Source: an uncultured archaeon (GTDB lineage Archaea > EX4484-52 > LFW-46). Taken from it: a stretch of 32,396 nucleotides of DNA. The notes beneath the pieces are model-generated. The model was not told the DNA's origin, did not search any database, and saw only the letters and a list, made by a program, of their open reading frames with translations. Below, one piece after another: positions 16,479 to 24,739 of the stretch (positions are counted from its first letter, which is position 1; each line of letters begins with the position of its first letter). Made by a program: the position numbers and the translations under genes. The DNA lies in the NCBI GenBank assembly GCA_902384675.1, contig CABMCT010000014.1, positions 1 to 32,396 on the forward strand, written 5' to 3'.

Positions 16479-16810
16479 ATTATGATGGTGAAGATGATAT
16501 TTTAAGTATAGTTAAATCAGATTTTATTAATCATAGCGTCAGAATTGCCGACGTTATCCTGGATTTTGATAACGATATGAGGATTGTAGGCGTTGAGCTA
16601 ATCAACGCAACTGAATTTTTTGAAGCATTTGAGTTATCTAAAGATGATTTGAAGAATATTGATAAAGCCAAGTTATCGGTTCATTATTCAGAAGATTGGG
16701 CGATTGTAAAAATAACTATATTCTTGAAGGACAGGATCACCCCAATTGTCAAAGACTTTACCATCCCTTCTTTAGAGGAGCAGAAGCAATTAATTGGTTT
16801 GGAAGCGTAA
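16457..16810 (+). CDS. DUF2283 protein, probable antitoxin partner
   Basis: The 117-aa protein begins VNYDGEDDILSI, and a later block reads IADVILDFDNDMRIVGVELIN, both characteristic of DUF2283 (Y-D-x-EADxLYI ... D-xDxxGxIVGIEIL). Typical DUF2283 proteins are 50-80 aa. This one continues with an extra beta-rich region (LSVHYSEDWAIVKITIFL) that could bind the partner or DNA. It overlaps the DUF4258 gene by 22 nt. The order toxin then antitoxin is the usual one for this pair. Confidence 0.72.
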   Translation: MEKKAYVNYDGEDDILSIVKSDFINHSVRIADVILDFDNDMRIVGVELINATEFFEAFELSKDDLKNIDKAKLSVHYSEDWAIVKITIFLKDRITPIVKDFTIPSLEEQKQLIGLEA

Positions 16811-16828
16811 TGGCTTTTTCTTTGAAGC

Positions 16829-16915
16829 CACTCTCTCCAAACCCTTCGGAGTGTGGGAGATTGATGGGAAATGAGGCGAGGATAAGGCGACGGAGAGGTT
16901 TGTTGGAGAGTTTAT
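16829..16915. repeat. Imperfect inverted repeat beyond the DUF2283 gene
   Basis: CTCTCCAAACC near 16832 is echoed in inverted form by GGTTTGTTGGAGAG ending near 16911. A similar CTCTCCAA-CCC...CG-AGTG string occurs on the minus strand inside the start of the CapA-like gene (about 14128-14160), and GGAGATTGA...GGAGAGG recurs at 18091-18115, on the other side of the HEPN/MNT pair. Confidence 0.35.
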
Positions 16916-16934
16916 CGTTATTCTCGTTGAGAAA

Positions 16935-17414
16935 TTATTTTTTCAAGATTCCGTTTATCGCCTTAAAAAATAAAGATGCATTCTTGAGCGATTCTTCTGC
17001 CGGCCCCATATTTGCCTGAGGCAGCTTTTGATACGTATATTGGCCGCGTTTCTTTTTCTCAAGAGAATAAATGCCGAGCAATTCATCCGCCCTGAGCATC
17101 ATTTTCTTGTATATCATAAGCAGCTGAACGTCAAGCTTTCCGGTTTTGACAAAGAAATCTTCAAACGCCTCAAAGGTTTTCTTATGTATGTCCGGCGGAT
17201 CTGTTTTTATGCCTTCGCTTATAAGGGCGGCCTTGGCAGAGTAAAAGATGCAATAATACGCATGGCTTATGACCGCGCTGTAAAACGTGAAATTGCGCTC
17301 TATTTTGAATTGCTCTTTCTGGAGCTGTTGATTTCGGGAGACTTCCATCAGCATCCCGGCTGCGACAAGCTCGTTTTCAACCCGCTCAAGATACAGTTCT
17401 GCCATAGGGTTCAT
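16935..17414 (-). CDS. HEPN-domain protein, probable toxin of a MNT-HEPN pair
   Basis: The 159-aa all-helical protein shows the HEPN pattern: an N-terminal YLERVENELVAAGMLM helix, then FYSAVISHAYYCIFYSAKAAL, the family's S-x-x-YA-x-F-AA helix, then KTFEAFEDFFVKTG. The canonical RNase R-x4-6-H motif is not obvious; near the C-terminus R-G-Q-Y-T-Y resembles the R-x-x-YxY found in UPF0332-type HEPN proteins. Its ATG overlaps the stop of the MNT gene (17411-17414), so the two are coupled. In such pairs the HEPN protein is an RNase or growth inhibitor, and the MNT protein neutralises it by AMPylation or binding. That role is inferred from family. Confidence 0.82.
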   Translation of the reverse strand: MNPMAELYLERVENELVAAGMLMEVSRNQQLQKEQFKIERNFTFYSAVISHAYYCIFYSAKAALISEGIKTDPPDIHKKTFEAFEDFFVKTGKLDVQLLMIYKKMMLRADELLGIYSLEKKKRGQYTYQKLPQANMGPAEESLKNASLFFKAINGILKK

Positions 17415-18025
17415 TTCTTCGCCGTCCGTATGAGATTATAATATGGTATTAATCCGTAATATGCGATATTTTTCCGGTAAATCTCCTTGCCGACATTTTG
17501 CTGGTCGATTCGGAGCATTTCCAAAAACTCGTTCCGTGTAAAAACGTGATAATCGATATTTATGATTTCCCTTCTTTTTATGGTTTCTATGTAGGGAGCG
17601 ATTTCTTTTTTTGACTGCTCAGATTCTGCGATAACCGCAATGTCGAGGTCGGATTTTGCCGTTGCTTTGCCTTCTGCGAAGCTTCCGAAAACTAAAAGTA
17701 TGAAGAATTCGGAATATTTCGAGATTCTGTCTTGTATTTCTTTGAGTGCGCTTTTCGGGAGCTTTTTGTTTCCGTATATTTCAAGCTCGTTTATCAGATT
17801 CAGGTATGACAATGTCAGGTTGTTGCCAAGATTCAGGGAATACGACGCTACGTCGCCGGTCTTTTGGGTTTTTACGAGATTCTGCCTTTGGAACTCTTTT
17901 AGCGCAATCTGGATAAGGTTGTTCGATTTTTGTCGGCTTTGCGCTTTGATTTGCTTAAATGTAAGGCTTGCGAATATGTCTTTCTTGAAGACCGCAAATA
18001 TCTTTAATTGCTCTTTTGTCAGCAT
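17411..18025 (-). CDS. MNT nucleotidyltransferase with N-terminal winged helix
   Basis: The 204-aa protein has a DNA-binding winged helix in residues 1-65 (LTFKQIKAQSRQKSNNLIQI ... GDVASYSL), then a minimal nucleotidyltransferase domain with GS(114-115)FAEGKATAKSDLDIAV, giving metal ligands D126 and D128. The wHTH-MNT fusion upstream of a HEPN gene is a known archaeal toxin-antitoxin layout; the wHTH suggests autorepression. Shine-Dalgarno GAGGT (18031-18035) precedes ATG 18025. Between it and a minus-strand TATA (18072-18083) lie alternating GGTA/TACC motifs that could be its operator. A regulator role is inferred. Confidence 0.85.
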   Translation of the reverse strand: MLTKEQLKIFAVFKKDIFASLTFKQIKAQSRQKSNNLIQIALKEFQRQNLVKTQKTGDVASYSLNLGNNLTLSYLNLINELEIYGNKKLPKSALKEIQDRISKYSEFFILLVFGSFAEGKATAKSDLDIAVIAESEQSKKEIAPYIETIKRREIINIDYHVFTRNEFLEMLRIDQQNVGKEIYRKNIAYYGLIPYYNLIRTAKK

Positions 18026-18041
18026 AGAATACCTCTTTTTT

Positions 18042-18083
18042 GGTAGTGTATTACCTATTTATTGGTAGGATGAGTATATAAAG
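18042..18083 (-). promoter_or_regulatory. Promoter and likely autoregulatory operator of the MNT-HEPN operon
   Basis: On the minus strand a TATA CTTTATATA (about 18075-18083) is followed by TACC(18064-18067), GGTA(18052-18055) and TACC(18042-18045). These form two overlapping inverted repeats, GGTA-N6-TACC and TACC-N8-GGTA on the plus strand. Their place between TATA and the Shine-Dalgarno fits a repressor site for the wHTH domain. Confidence 0.45.
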
Positions 18084-18131
18084 GACGTTTGGAGATTGAG
18101 GATTCGCGGAGAGGGGTTGGGGCTGCCTGCA

Positions 18132-19256
18132 TTACATCTTCTTCAATAATTCTTTTTCTTCAGACGATAATGGATAATCTGCAAATTCATTCAAGATTAT
18201 TATTTTATTTTTCGACCTTAAGAGGTCTTTATCGCATCCTTTAACAACAATATATCTTTCATCCTCTTTTATGAAAGGTTCTTCATGACCAGAGGTCATT
18301 TCAATCTCAATTACAACTGCACTTAGATTAGTATATTGATTAACATATTCCCTTAGATCCTCTTCAAGATTTGAATAAAGCGGGTCTGTAGAGTATTGAA
18401 TCCAAAGATGTGCATCAAAAATTATCAATATCGCGGGGTTTCCCGTTTCTAATTGAGCAGCTTTTTCTTTTATTGTACCTTTGATTCTATTCAATTCGTT
18501 AAAATCTGGTGTTTTCCATTGCATTATTCGTTTCTCTTTTGGAACTTTATCCGAATTTTCCTTTTTTGTAATATACATATCAATTACATTAGACATGTGG
18601 TGTTCTTCAAACCCACTTTTCTTGGCTTTTTCCAGCATTTCTTCGCATATGTGAAGAATTTGCTCGGCTCTGGGGGTTGACAACGGTTTTAAGATAGTGA
18701 AGTAGAAAACAAAATCGTCAGCTAACGCTCCTTTTGACCATAAGAACCAACTAATTTTTTGGCTATTTTGATAAGAGTTTAGTGGATCATCAGGATTATT
18801 TTTCTTTGTTACTTCCAAGAATATTTTTCTTTCTCCAACATTAACAATTATATCCGAAGTTTTCTGCTTTTTGTGCTGCTTCAGATATTCAAAGGGAACA
18901 CCAAGTTTGAATAAATCGTATCCTACCCAAAATTCATGGTATGCTCCTTCGAAACCTTCATACGTGTTCATAGTAATAATTCTTTTCAAAATCTCGCCAA
19001 AATTTTCTTTTTTCTTTAAAGATTCGATTCCAATTCCTAATTCACTTATTGTTCTTAAGCACCAAGGAGCATGATTATGAAAGATAAATCTTAGGGGGTG
19101 AATTCTATTCTCTTCTTTTTTGAACCAATCTTCTCCAAAAACTTTTCTAAGATGTCCCCAGTTTCTGAGAAGCTCTTGTTTTTCTTCTTCACCTATCTGT
19201 TCTTGTTGTGGGATGAATGATAAAAAATAATCCCAGCTATCAATGTCCTCGACCAT
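18132..19256 (-). CDS. PD-(D/E)XK-like nuclease-fold protein, putative defence effector
   Basis: The 374-aa protein is not assigned to a family. Residues 104-151 read like a restriction-endonuclease core: a helix with E104 (FEGAYHEFWVGYDLFKLG), then KTSDIIVNV with D135, then RKIFLEVTKK with E148 and K151 (E-x-x-K rather than the common E-x-K). A second alpha/beta region contains NPAILIIFDAHLW and LSAVVIEIEM. It is the last gene of a four-gene minus-strand operon. It begins 5 nt after the previous gene's stop, at the third, most diverged copy of the operon junction repeat. Nuclease activity and a defence role are inferred from the motif and neighbours. Confidence 0.6.
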   Translation of the reverse strand: MVEDIDSWDYFLSFIPQQEQIGEEEKQELLRNWGHLRKVFGEDWFKKEENRIHPLRFIFHNHAPWCLRTISELGIGIESLKKKENFGEILKRIITMNTYEGFEGAYHEFWVGYDLFKLGVPFEYLKQHKKQKTSDIIVNVGERKIFLEVTKKNNPDDPLNSYQNSQKISWFLWSKGALADDFVFYFTILKPLSTPRAEQILHICEEMLEKAKKSGFEEHHMSNVIDMYITKKENSDKVPKEKRIMQWKTPDFNELNRIKGTIKEKAAQLETGNPAILIIFDAHLWIQYSTDPLYSNLEEDLREYVNQYTNLSAVVIEIEMTSGHEEPFIKEDERYIVVKGCDKDLLRSKNKIIILNEFADYPLSSEEKELLKKM

Positions 19257-19260
19257 ACAT

Positions 19261-19755
19261 TCATCTCAAACTCTCCAAAATACTTTCTTCTTGATATGTT
19301 AAACCAAGCATATTTCTAACAAAATGTTTTCCTTCATATGACAAAGAAGAGTAATTACTATTTTTAATAAGAGTCTCTTTTAGATATTCTAATTGTTTTA
19401 TTTTGTCAAAATCTATATTTTCTGCCACTTTTCGTGCAGCATTTGCCTCATTTTTTGAGGTATCATCTTCTTCGATTATTATTTCGATGCATCTTATTGA
19501 ATTGCAATTTATTTTTGTTAATTTCCAATCTAAAATTGTATTTAATTTATTCCTAGATTTCAATGCAAACTTAAAATGTGGGCCTTCCAGAGCATCCGTA
19601 TAGTGAAGAAAATAATAGTCATCATTTCCAGCCATCTTTTTTAATTCGGATAAGGTTAAAGATTTTACGTCAATAACTTCTCTAAAGAAATATACGGGAT
19701 TATTTATTTTTGGAAATACTTTAATTATTATCCACACATCTCTACGTATGTTCAT
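19261..19755 (-). CDS. hypothetical protein of the defence operon, 164 aa
   Basis: I do not recognise this protein. Its first half is beta-rich (DVWIIIKVFPKI; YYFLHYTDALEGPHFKFAL; RCIEIIIEED), and the second half is helical (DFDKIKQLEYLKETLI). It ends EESILESLR, echoing the ends of the two preceding genes in the operon. The ATG at 19755 overlaps the stop of the Shedu-like gene as ATGA, directly after a GAGGAGAG ribosome-binding sequence carried by the junction repeat. A small partner or regulator of one of the nucleases is possible; this is inference from position. Confidence 0.55.
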   Translation of the reverse strand: MNIRRDVWIIIKVFPKINNPVYFFREVIDVKSLTLSELKKMAGNDDYYFLHYTDALEGPHFKFALKSRNKLNTILDWKLTKINCNSIRCIEIIIEEDDTSKNEANAARKVAENIDFDKIKQLEYLKETLIKNSNYSSLSYEGKHFVRNMLGLTYQEESILESLR

Positions 19756-19792
19756 TTCAAACTCTCCTCAATAACCCTCTTTTCCTCCTTAG
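19750..19792 (-). repeat. Operon junction repeat, copy 2
   Basis: It carries the end of the Shedu-like gene and the start of the 164-aa gene. It shares an uninterrupted GGTTATTGAGGAGAGTTTGA with copy 1 and has three substitutions in the 5' half (AAGGAGGAAAAGAGG versus GAGGAGGAAAAAAAG). Confidence 0.7.
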
Positions 19793-20957
19793 TTTCGCCT
19801 TCTATATTTTCCAATTTTCCAGATTTTATGAACTCTAATCTTGCCTGTGCTCGCTCATAGAGGTCCTCAAATGTTATTAACTCAATATTATGGAGAAAAT
19901 AATTCATATCCCTCATTTTTCGCTCCAAATCCGCATTTTTATCTTCCCATATCTCTTCTCTTTTGCGCCCAATTATGACAATAGCCTTTGCCCGCATGCT
20001 TTTTTTATTTTCTTCACATAAATAACCTATCGCCTGCGAAATTCCTTGATGGACTTTCGTTGCCAACACTTCTTGGGTAGAGTATATTCTGCTTGTGCGA
20101 TCATTTGGATCTTTAAACTCCACTATCAGAAGGTCATGCGAATCCATTTTTCGAAGCCGGACATCATTTTTTCCATAAATGCCTTCGTTATAGCTCAAAT
20201 ATTCCCAACCAAGAATCCAAAAATTTGGAAAATCTCCTTTTTTACCACTCTCTAAAAGCCATTTTCTAATTGTTTGTTCATTTTCATCCTTCGAAAATAT
20301 CTTAGTTTTGAACTCTTCAAGAGTCTTACTGTATTTTTCTACATTTTCTGCGATTGCTTTTGCTACATTCCCTAACAAGATCGGCACTGGAGTTGCATCT
20401 CCTTTGTTGACGCTGTATCCTTTATTCTGAAGATATTCAATAGTTTTTAGTTCATTTTTCCCCATAATATGTTCGTAATTTTTTCTTACCATTACATCGA
20501 ATAAAGCTTTTTCCTCATCAGACTTTAATCTGAAGAAAAAGAAATTTATTGTGTCTTTATTACTCCATTTTGTAAAAAACTCGTTAAAACGATTGATATT
20601 TATTAGAAGTATCTTAGGGTTATTAGTGGCTCGAAAACTCCAAGAATCGTCTAAATCCTTTGAAAAAACAATGACTGAATCACTAAACTCTTTATCATTT
20701 TTTATAAATTCTGCAAGATATTTTTCGCCCAATACAATGTTTTTATTCTTGTCTTTTTCAAAGTCTGCATCAAAGAACACATATCCGAAGGTATTTATCT
20801 TCGTCCATATCGGCTTCTTACTTATAATTTGTCCAATGTTTTGTGCCTGCTCTTCTAAAGTTTTTTTGGGGTGATATTTACCTCTCTTATTTTGATTGAT
20901 CCATTCAAGTTTAGCAGTATCTAATTTTTCAAATGAATAAAAGAGTTCATCGTTCAT
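19752..20957 (-). CDS. Shedu (SduA/DUF4263)-like nuclease
   Basis: The 401-aa protein has a C-terminal domain resembling Shedu SduA/DUF4263, a PD-(D/E)XK nuclease of single-gene phage and plasmid defence. Visible are D275-LLIVE280-F-K282 followed by the Q-containing helix HQGISQAIGYL (Q308), then AKAIVIIGRKREE and a final NIELITFEDLYERAQARL (family I-x-I-x-TYDEL-x-x-RA). The N-terminal 180 residues are not recognised. The last 14 residues (ETKEEKRVIEESLK) copy the end of the upstream type IIG protein. It overlaps that gene by 11 nt. The operon link of a Shedu-like nuclease to a restriction-methylase is unusual, because Shedu is usually described as standing alone. Confidence 0.75.
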   Translation of the reverse strand: MNDELFYSFEKLDTAKLEWINQNKRGKYHPKKTLEEQAQNIGQIISKKPIWTKINTFGYVFFDADFEKDKNKNIVLGEKYLAEFIKNDKEFSDSVIVFSKDLDDSWSFRATNNPKILLININRFNEFFTKWSNKDTINFFFFRLKSDEEKALFDVMVRKNYEHIMGKNELKTIEYLQNKGYSVNKGDATPVPILLGNVAKAIAENVEKYSKTLEEFKTKIFSKDENEQTIRKWLLESGKKGDFPNFWILGWEYLSYNEGIYGKNDVRLRKMDSHDLLIVEFKDPNDRTSRIYSTQEVLATKVHQGISQAIGYLCEENKKSMRAKAIVIIGRKREEIWEDKNADLERKMRDMNYFLHNIELITFEDLYERAQARLEFIKSGKLENIEGETKEEKRVIEESLK

Positions 20958-23766
20958 TCAAACTCTCCTCAATAACCTTTTTTTCCTCCTCAGTAATCCC
21001 GTACAACTTATACACCAATTCATCAATCTCCATATCCGTCTTCTTAATTTCATCCTCGATTCGTGCGCGCTCGTCTGTCTTTTTGTCGCCGAGGTCAGAT
21101 AGGCGGGAGTTGAAGGAGAGCAGTTTATCGACTAATTGAACGATTGATTGCTGTTCTGCTTTCAAAAGATTCTTTATTGGAAGTTGCCGGAGGTGTGCAG
21201 GCTTTACTTCGTATTCATTGAATTTTTTCTGAAAGTAGAAATCCATTAATGTAGAATTTAGAATTCCTAGACAATACCTTAAAGAATACGTTTTGTCTGT
21301 AATCACAATATTTGAAAGTCTGTTAAGATTGTAAAACTTCTTCATATCTAATGCGCAGATGAGCTTTCTTTTCATACCTCTTCTTGTTCTTTGTACAAGT
21401 ATTTTATCCTCTTCAAATATTTTTTTATCAGGTAATGTTCGTCCTTTGTCGCCATAACTATCTACGACAGCTTTATCATACAATACCCACTCACCAGGCC
21501 ATTTTAATGAGTATCGCGATATATCTCTTCCGCTTAATAGTTTATGATATCGTTCGTCTATTTTTTCATGAGAAACTAGGGCACTTTTTATATATCCTGT
21601 ATTTATTCCGACAGTCACATACGCTATTTTTTCGAGAGGAGTTGAATCCATTTCTATTTTATTCGCTATTTGGCTTATGTCGGGGCTTAAGTTAATATTG
21701 AACATATTGTCTCTTGAATCTACGAACGAATCTTGACAAATCTGATATTTTTCTGAAGGTTGTGATAATGGAACACTTCTTGAACGGCAAATTGAGACCT
21801 TTAGTTTATTTGTGTCTCTTTCTTTCGTCATATTTTTTTGTAATATTAGTATTGTACTTTCTATTGTTACATCTTCAAAAACATTCAATCCTAAATCAAC
21901 AATTTCTTTTATACAGCAATAGTTGAGAATATATTTTCTAAGCTTTTGATACGATTTTGCGGTTAAAAACGTATTTGGGATAATGAATCCGAGATCGCCT
22001 GTTTTGTTTAAGATACTGATTGAGCGTTCAATGAAAAAACGATACATATCAAAATTTCCCTCGGATGTCTCGTATTTCTTGCTATATGCCTCTTTAATTT
22101 CTTCTGTGGGTATTTCTCGATAGCCATACGGCGGATTTCCAATCACAACATTAAATCCTCCGCGCGCCATAATGTCCTTAAATCGTTCATCCCATTTGAA
22201 AGCTAAATCTCCCGCGACCTTTTCATCATCTATTAAGGAATTTCCGACTAAAATATTATTATTCAACATGGGTAATATCTTTTTTGTATTTTTCAGCTTC
22301 GAAATTGTTTCCGCTGTTTCTCCTTCCATGATCTTCAAAAACAAGTTAAGTTGCGCGATTTCAACTGCTTTCTTATCCAAATCCACGCCATGAATGCATG
22401 AAAGTAGAATCGTTGTCTTTTGTGGTAATGTCAGCCGTTTATCATAGGTTTTCAAAGCCACGCTTTTTGTAGCTTTCTCGCCTTTTTTCATTTTCGCCTC
22501 TACTGTTTTGCAAACCTCAAAAAATGCCCTAATTAAAAAGGAACCAGAGCCGCATGCAGGATCCAGAATCTTTGTTTCAAGAATTTCATCAATTGATTTA
22601 TTCTTTATATGCTCGCCAACGCTGTTTTTCACTATATAATCCACGATGTAAGTTGGAGTGTAATAAATTCCCTGCTCTTTTTTATGTGCCCGACCGCCTT
22701 CCAGCTTCGTCTTTTTCTGGTTTTCTTTTACTTTCAGTATGTATGAAAGATATTCTTCGTAAATATTTCCTAAAACATCTCCGCTAATGGCTGCGAAGTT
22801 GTACTCAACTTTTCTGCCTGTTGGTGTATACATTCCCTGAATAACGGATTTTATCACATTATCCTGAATATCAATGTTATCGCACGCTTGTTCTTTGCCT
22901 TCTTCTCCGAACAGGCCGCTGTTGTATTTCTCCATATAATATTCAAATACTTTTTTCAGTTGCCTGTAGGTAACATAGTCGTCGCCTTCGTTGATTTTCC
23001 TTGCTACTTGGTCGAGTTTTCTTTCCTCAATCTCCAAGTCTTCCATTTTTCTGATGAAGATTAATCTATCTATGATTCTTTGTACAACCTCTTCAATTTC
23101 GTAATCCTGATAGTTCTGGTATTTCCTGCGTATTTCATTTGATAGTTTTCCGCGCCATTCTTTCAAATCGATAAACAGCTGCTTGAAAACCTTCTCTTTT
23201 TCCGGCTTTATTCCCATGCCTTTTATGCGCTCTTCAAGAAGGTTGTTTTTGGCAGCCTCTTTTGATAGAAGCCAAAGCTGCTCGAAATTCTCGTTGAATT
23301 TGCTTAAATCTGAGATATCCTCGATGCGGATAATAGATGTATCGTCGTTCTTATCGACAAAATAAACTCTTGTCTGAATAAAGTTGGTCAATACGGCCCA
23401 CGAACATGCAAGGTTGTATGAATACCCGACTGCCTGTTCTCTGAATTCGTCAGAATTAATATTAACCTTCACCGCCTTTGCTTCCACGACAAACTTTGGC
23501 ACGCCATAAAGCCGGAATACATAGTCGGATTTCTTCTTTTTTGATGCTTCGTTGCTGATGCTTTCCTCCATGGTTACTTCGTCAGCGCTTTCCCTGCCCC
23601 TTAAATCCCAGCTAAGAATAATAAATAATTCATCAATTAGTTTTTGCCTTATGTTTTGCTCGGAGCTTTTTTCATAAATATCTTTGTTTCTATTGTAGAA
23701 TTCGATAAGTTTCTTTAATTCTGCTTTAGCCTCCTCCTTCGTAATCATGCGCCCGTCATCAGCCAT
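20947..23766 (-). CDS. Type IIG restriction endonuclease-methyltransferase (Eco57I-like)
   Basis: The 939-aa single-chain enzyme has an N-terminal PD-(D/E)XK nuclease (D81 ... FVVEAK with E95 and K97), a helical linker, and a gamma-class N6-adenine methylase with motif I DPACGSGSF (402-410) and motif IV NPPY (544-547). Its C-terminal target-recognition domain includes LLSGRDISRY and HLRQLPIKN. The ending IDELVYKLYGITEEE is the usual coiled end of this family. It cuts and methylates at one specificity set by the TRD, so it needs no separate HsdS or HsdM. The start may be Met1 (23766) or Met7 (23748). It heads the operon; the final 13 codons contain the junction repeat shared with the next genes. 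Confidence 0.92.
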   Translation of the reverse strand: MADDGRMITKEEAKAELKKLIEFYNRNKDIYEKSSEQNIRQKLIDELFIILSWDLRGRESADEVTMEESISNEASKKKKSDYVFRLYGVPKFVVEAKAVKVNINSDEFREQAVGYSYNLACSWAVLTNFIQTRVYFVDKNDDTSIIRIEDISDLSKFNENFEQLWLLSKEAAKNNLLEERIKGMGIKPEKEKVFKQLFIDLKEWRGKLSNEIRRKYQNYQDYEIEEVVQRIIDRLIFIRKMEDLEIEERKLDQVARKINEGDDYVTYRQLKKVFEYYMEKYNSGLFGEEGKEQACDNIDIQDNVIKSVIQGMYTPTGRKVEYNFAAISGDVLGNIYEEYLSYILKVKENQKKTKLEGGRAHKKEQGIYYTPTYIVDYIVKNSVGEHIKNKSIDEILETKILDPACGSGSFLIRAFFEVCKTVEAKMKKGEKATKSVALKTYDKRLTLPQKTTILLSCIHGVDLDKKAVEIAQLNLFLKIMEGETAETISKLKNTKKILPMLNNNILVGNSLIDDEKVAGDLAFKWDERFKDIMARGGFNVVIGNPPYGYREIPTEEIKEAYSKKYETSEGNFDMYRFFIERSISILNKTGDLGFIIPNTFLTAKSYQKLRKYILNYCCIKEIVDLGLNVFEDVTIESTILILQKNMTKERDTNKLKVSICRSRSVPLSQPSEKYQICQDSFVDSRDNMFNINLSPDISQIANKIEMDSTPLEKIAYVTVGINTGYIKSALVSHEKIDERYHKLLSGRDISRYSLKWPGEWVLYDKAVVDSYGDKGRTLPDKKIFEEDKILVQRTRRGMKRKLICALDMKKFYNLNRLSNIVITDKTYSLRYCLGILNSTLMDFYFQKKFNEYEVKPAHLRQLPIKNLLKAEQQSIVQLVDKLLSFNSRLSDLGDKKTDERARIEDEIKKTDMEIDELVYKLYGITEEEKKVIEESLNER
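20955..20995 (-). repeat. Operon junction repeat, copy 1
   Basis: On the minus strand this is a block of about 40 nt with GGAGGAAAA, GGTTATTGAGGAGAGTTTGA and ATGAAC, holding the end of the type IIG gene plus the RBS and ATG of the Shedu-like gene. Copy 2 at about 19750-19792 matches at all but a few positions. A third, partial copy (GGAGAGTTTGA-ATGAA) is at about 19260-19275. Confidence 0.7.
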
Positions 23767-23831
23767 ACTACATATTTCCGCCTCTCTTCTTCTTAAATCT
23801 TTGTTTTTCGCGTTGCCGATAAGCGATATGT

Positions 23832-24677
23832 TTAGTTTTGCTTGAGCTTCTTGGACTTATTTAATAGCTTTTTGTCGTCAGCCTTTACTCTGCGCTCTAA
23901 TTTCTTGACATCTTCTTCAGGAGGCAGACTTTCCGGTTTGATTCCGCTTTTTGCCAGCAACTTTCGAACGTCGCGGTTGTTTTTGACATGCTCGCCGGTA
24001 ATCGGAAATTCGCCATATAAATCGTCTTTTTTGACGTTGAAATTCGTGATTTCTGTTGCCAAGTCCTTTGCCTTTATGGTTATTGTAGGCAGAAAATCCG
24101 CAAGAGGGCGGCTTTCCGGAATGTCAAGCTTACTTTTCATTTGCAGCGTTGTATTGCCACCAAACAATGCTCGGTCTCCTTTGCTTCGTATTCTTGCAAA
24201 TCCGTCGCTGTCAACACCGCGCTCATAAATTATTTTTGAGAGTTCTGTTTCGGTTGCCACAAGCTTTTCCCTTGCTTGCAACCGTTCCGCAAGCTCTATT
24301 CTTTTTTCTAGAATTTCCTGCTTGCGCGTCTGGATTGCAAAATAGCTTTGCGCGAATGCAATTTGCTCCTTTCTTGAATCGCCATTCTGTGCGATAAGAT
24401 AGCAGGCATATCTTGTGAGCATAATGTCGTCTATTTCTCTTTTAGCTTCCGAGCCGAGATCGACCATTTTGTTGACGTCAACAAAATGGTCTGAAATATT
24501 TTGTCCTGAGTTCTTGCACGCAATTTTTGCCTTTTCAATAACCTGCACGAAGTTTCTCCACTCTGAATAATCCAATAGCCTCTGCAAATCTCGCGCCATC
24601 CAGTATTCGATCTTATTTTGCTCATGGGCAGATTCCTCAAAGTTTTTTAGCAATCGTGCGATAACCTCTTGTTTCAT
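23832..24677 (-). CDS. dinD: DinD-like DNA-damage-inducible protein
   Basis: Starting at ATG 24677 the protein has 281 aa; the open frame extends upstream to 24779, but that extension is unlikely and covers the promoter. The sequence follows E. coli Din[21 protein letters not shown] (Bro-N/ORF6N-like), [52 protein letters not shown], then TIYERG-type and [14 protein letters not shown] later. In E. coli DinD inhibits RecA filaments after DNA damage. In archaea it is sporadic and probably horizontally acquired. A minus-strand TATA TTTATAAATA (24697-24706) sits about 25 nt from the ATG, giving leaderless expression. It is directly upstream of the type IIG operon, same strand, with a 65-nt gap. 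Confidence 0.9.
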   Translation of the reverse strand: MKQEVIARLLKNFEESAHEQNKIEYWMARDLQRLLDYSEWRNFVQVIEKAKIACKNSGQNISDHFVDVNKMVDLGSEAKREIDDIMLTRYACYLIAQNGDSRKEQIAFAQSYFAIQTRKQEILEKRIELAERLQAREKLVATETELSKIIYERGVDSDGFARIRSKGDRALFGGNTTLQMKSKLDIPESRPLADFLPTITIKAKDLATEITNFNVKKDDLYGEFPITGEHVKNNRDVRKLLAKSGIKPESLPPEEDVKKLERRVKADDKKLLNKSKKLKQN

Positions 24678-24739
24678 AGGATTAATTTCAAGCCGAGTAT
24701 TTATAAACAAAACCCGTAGAGGTTGCCGATAGAATGGGT

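Noticed and set aside
18061-18131. Attachment site or tRNA end at the HEPN/MNT edge
   Set aside because: Only short, imperfect similarity to 16856-16898 is seen, and no tRNA or integrase gene is present.
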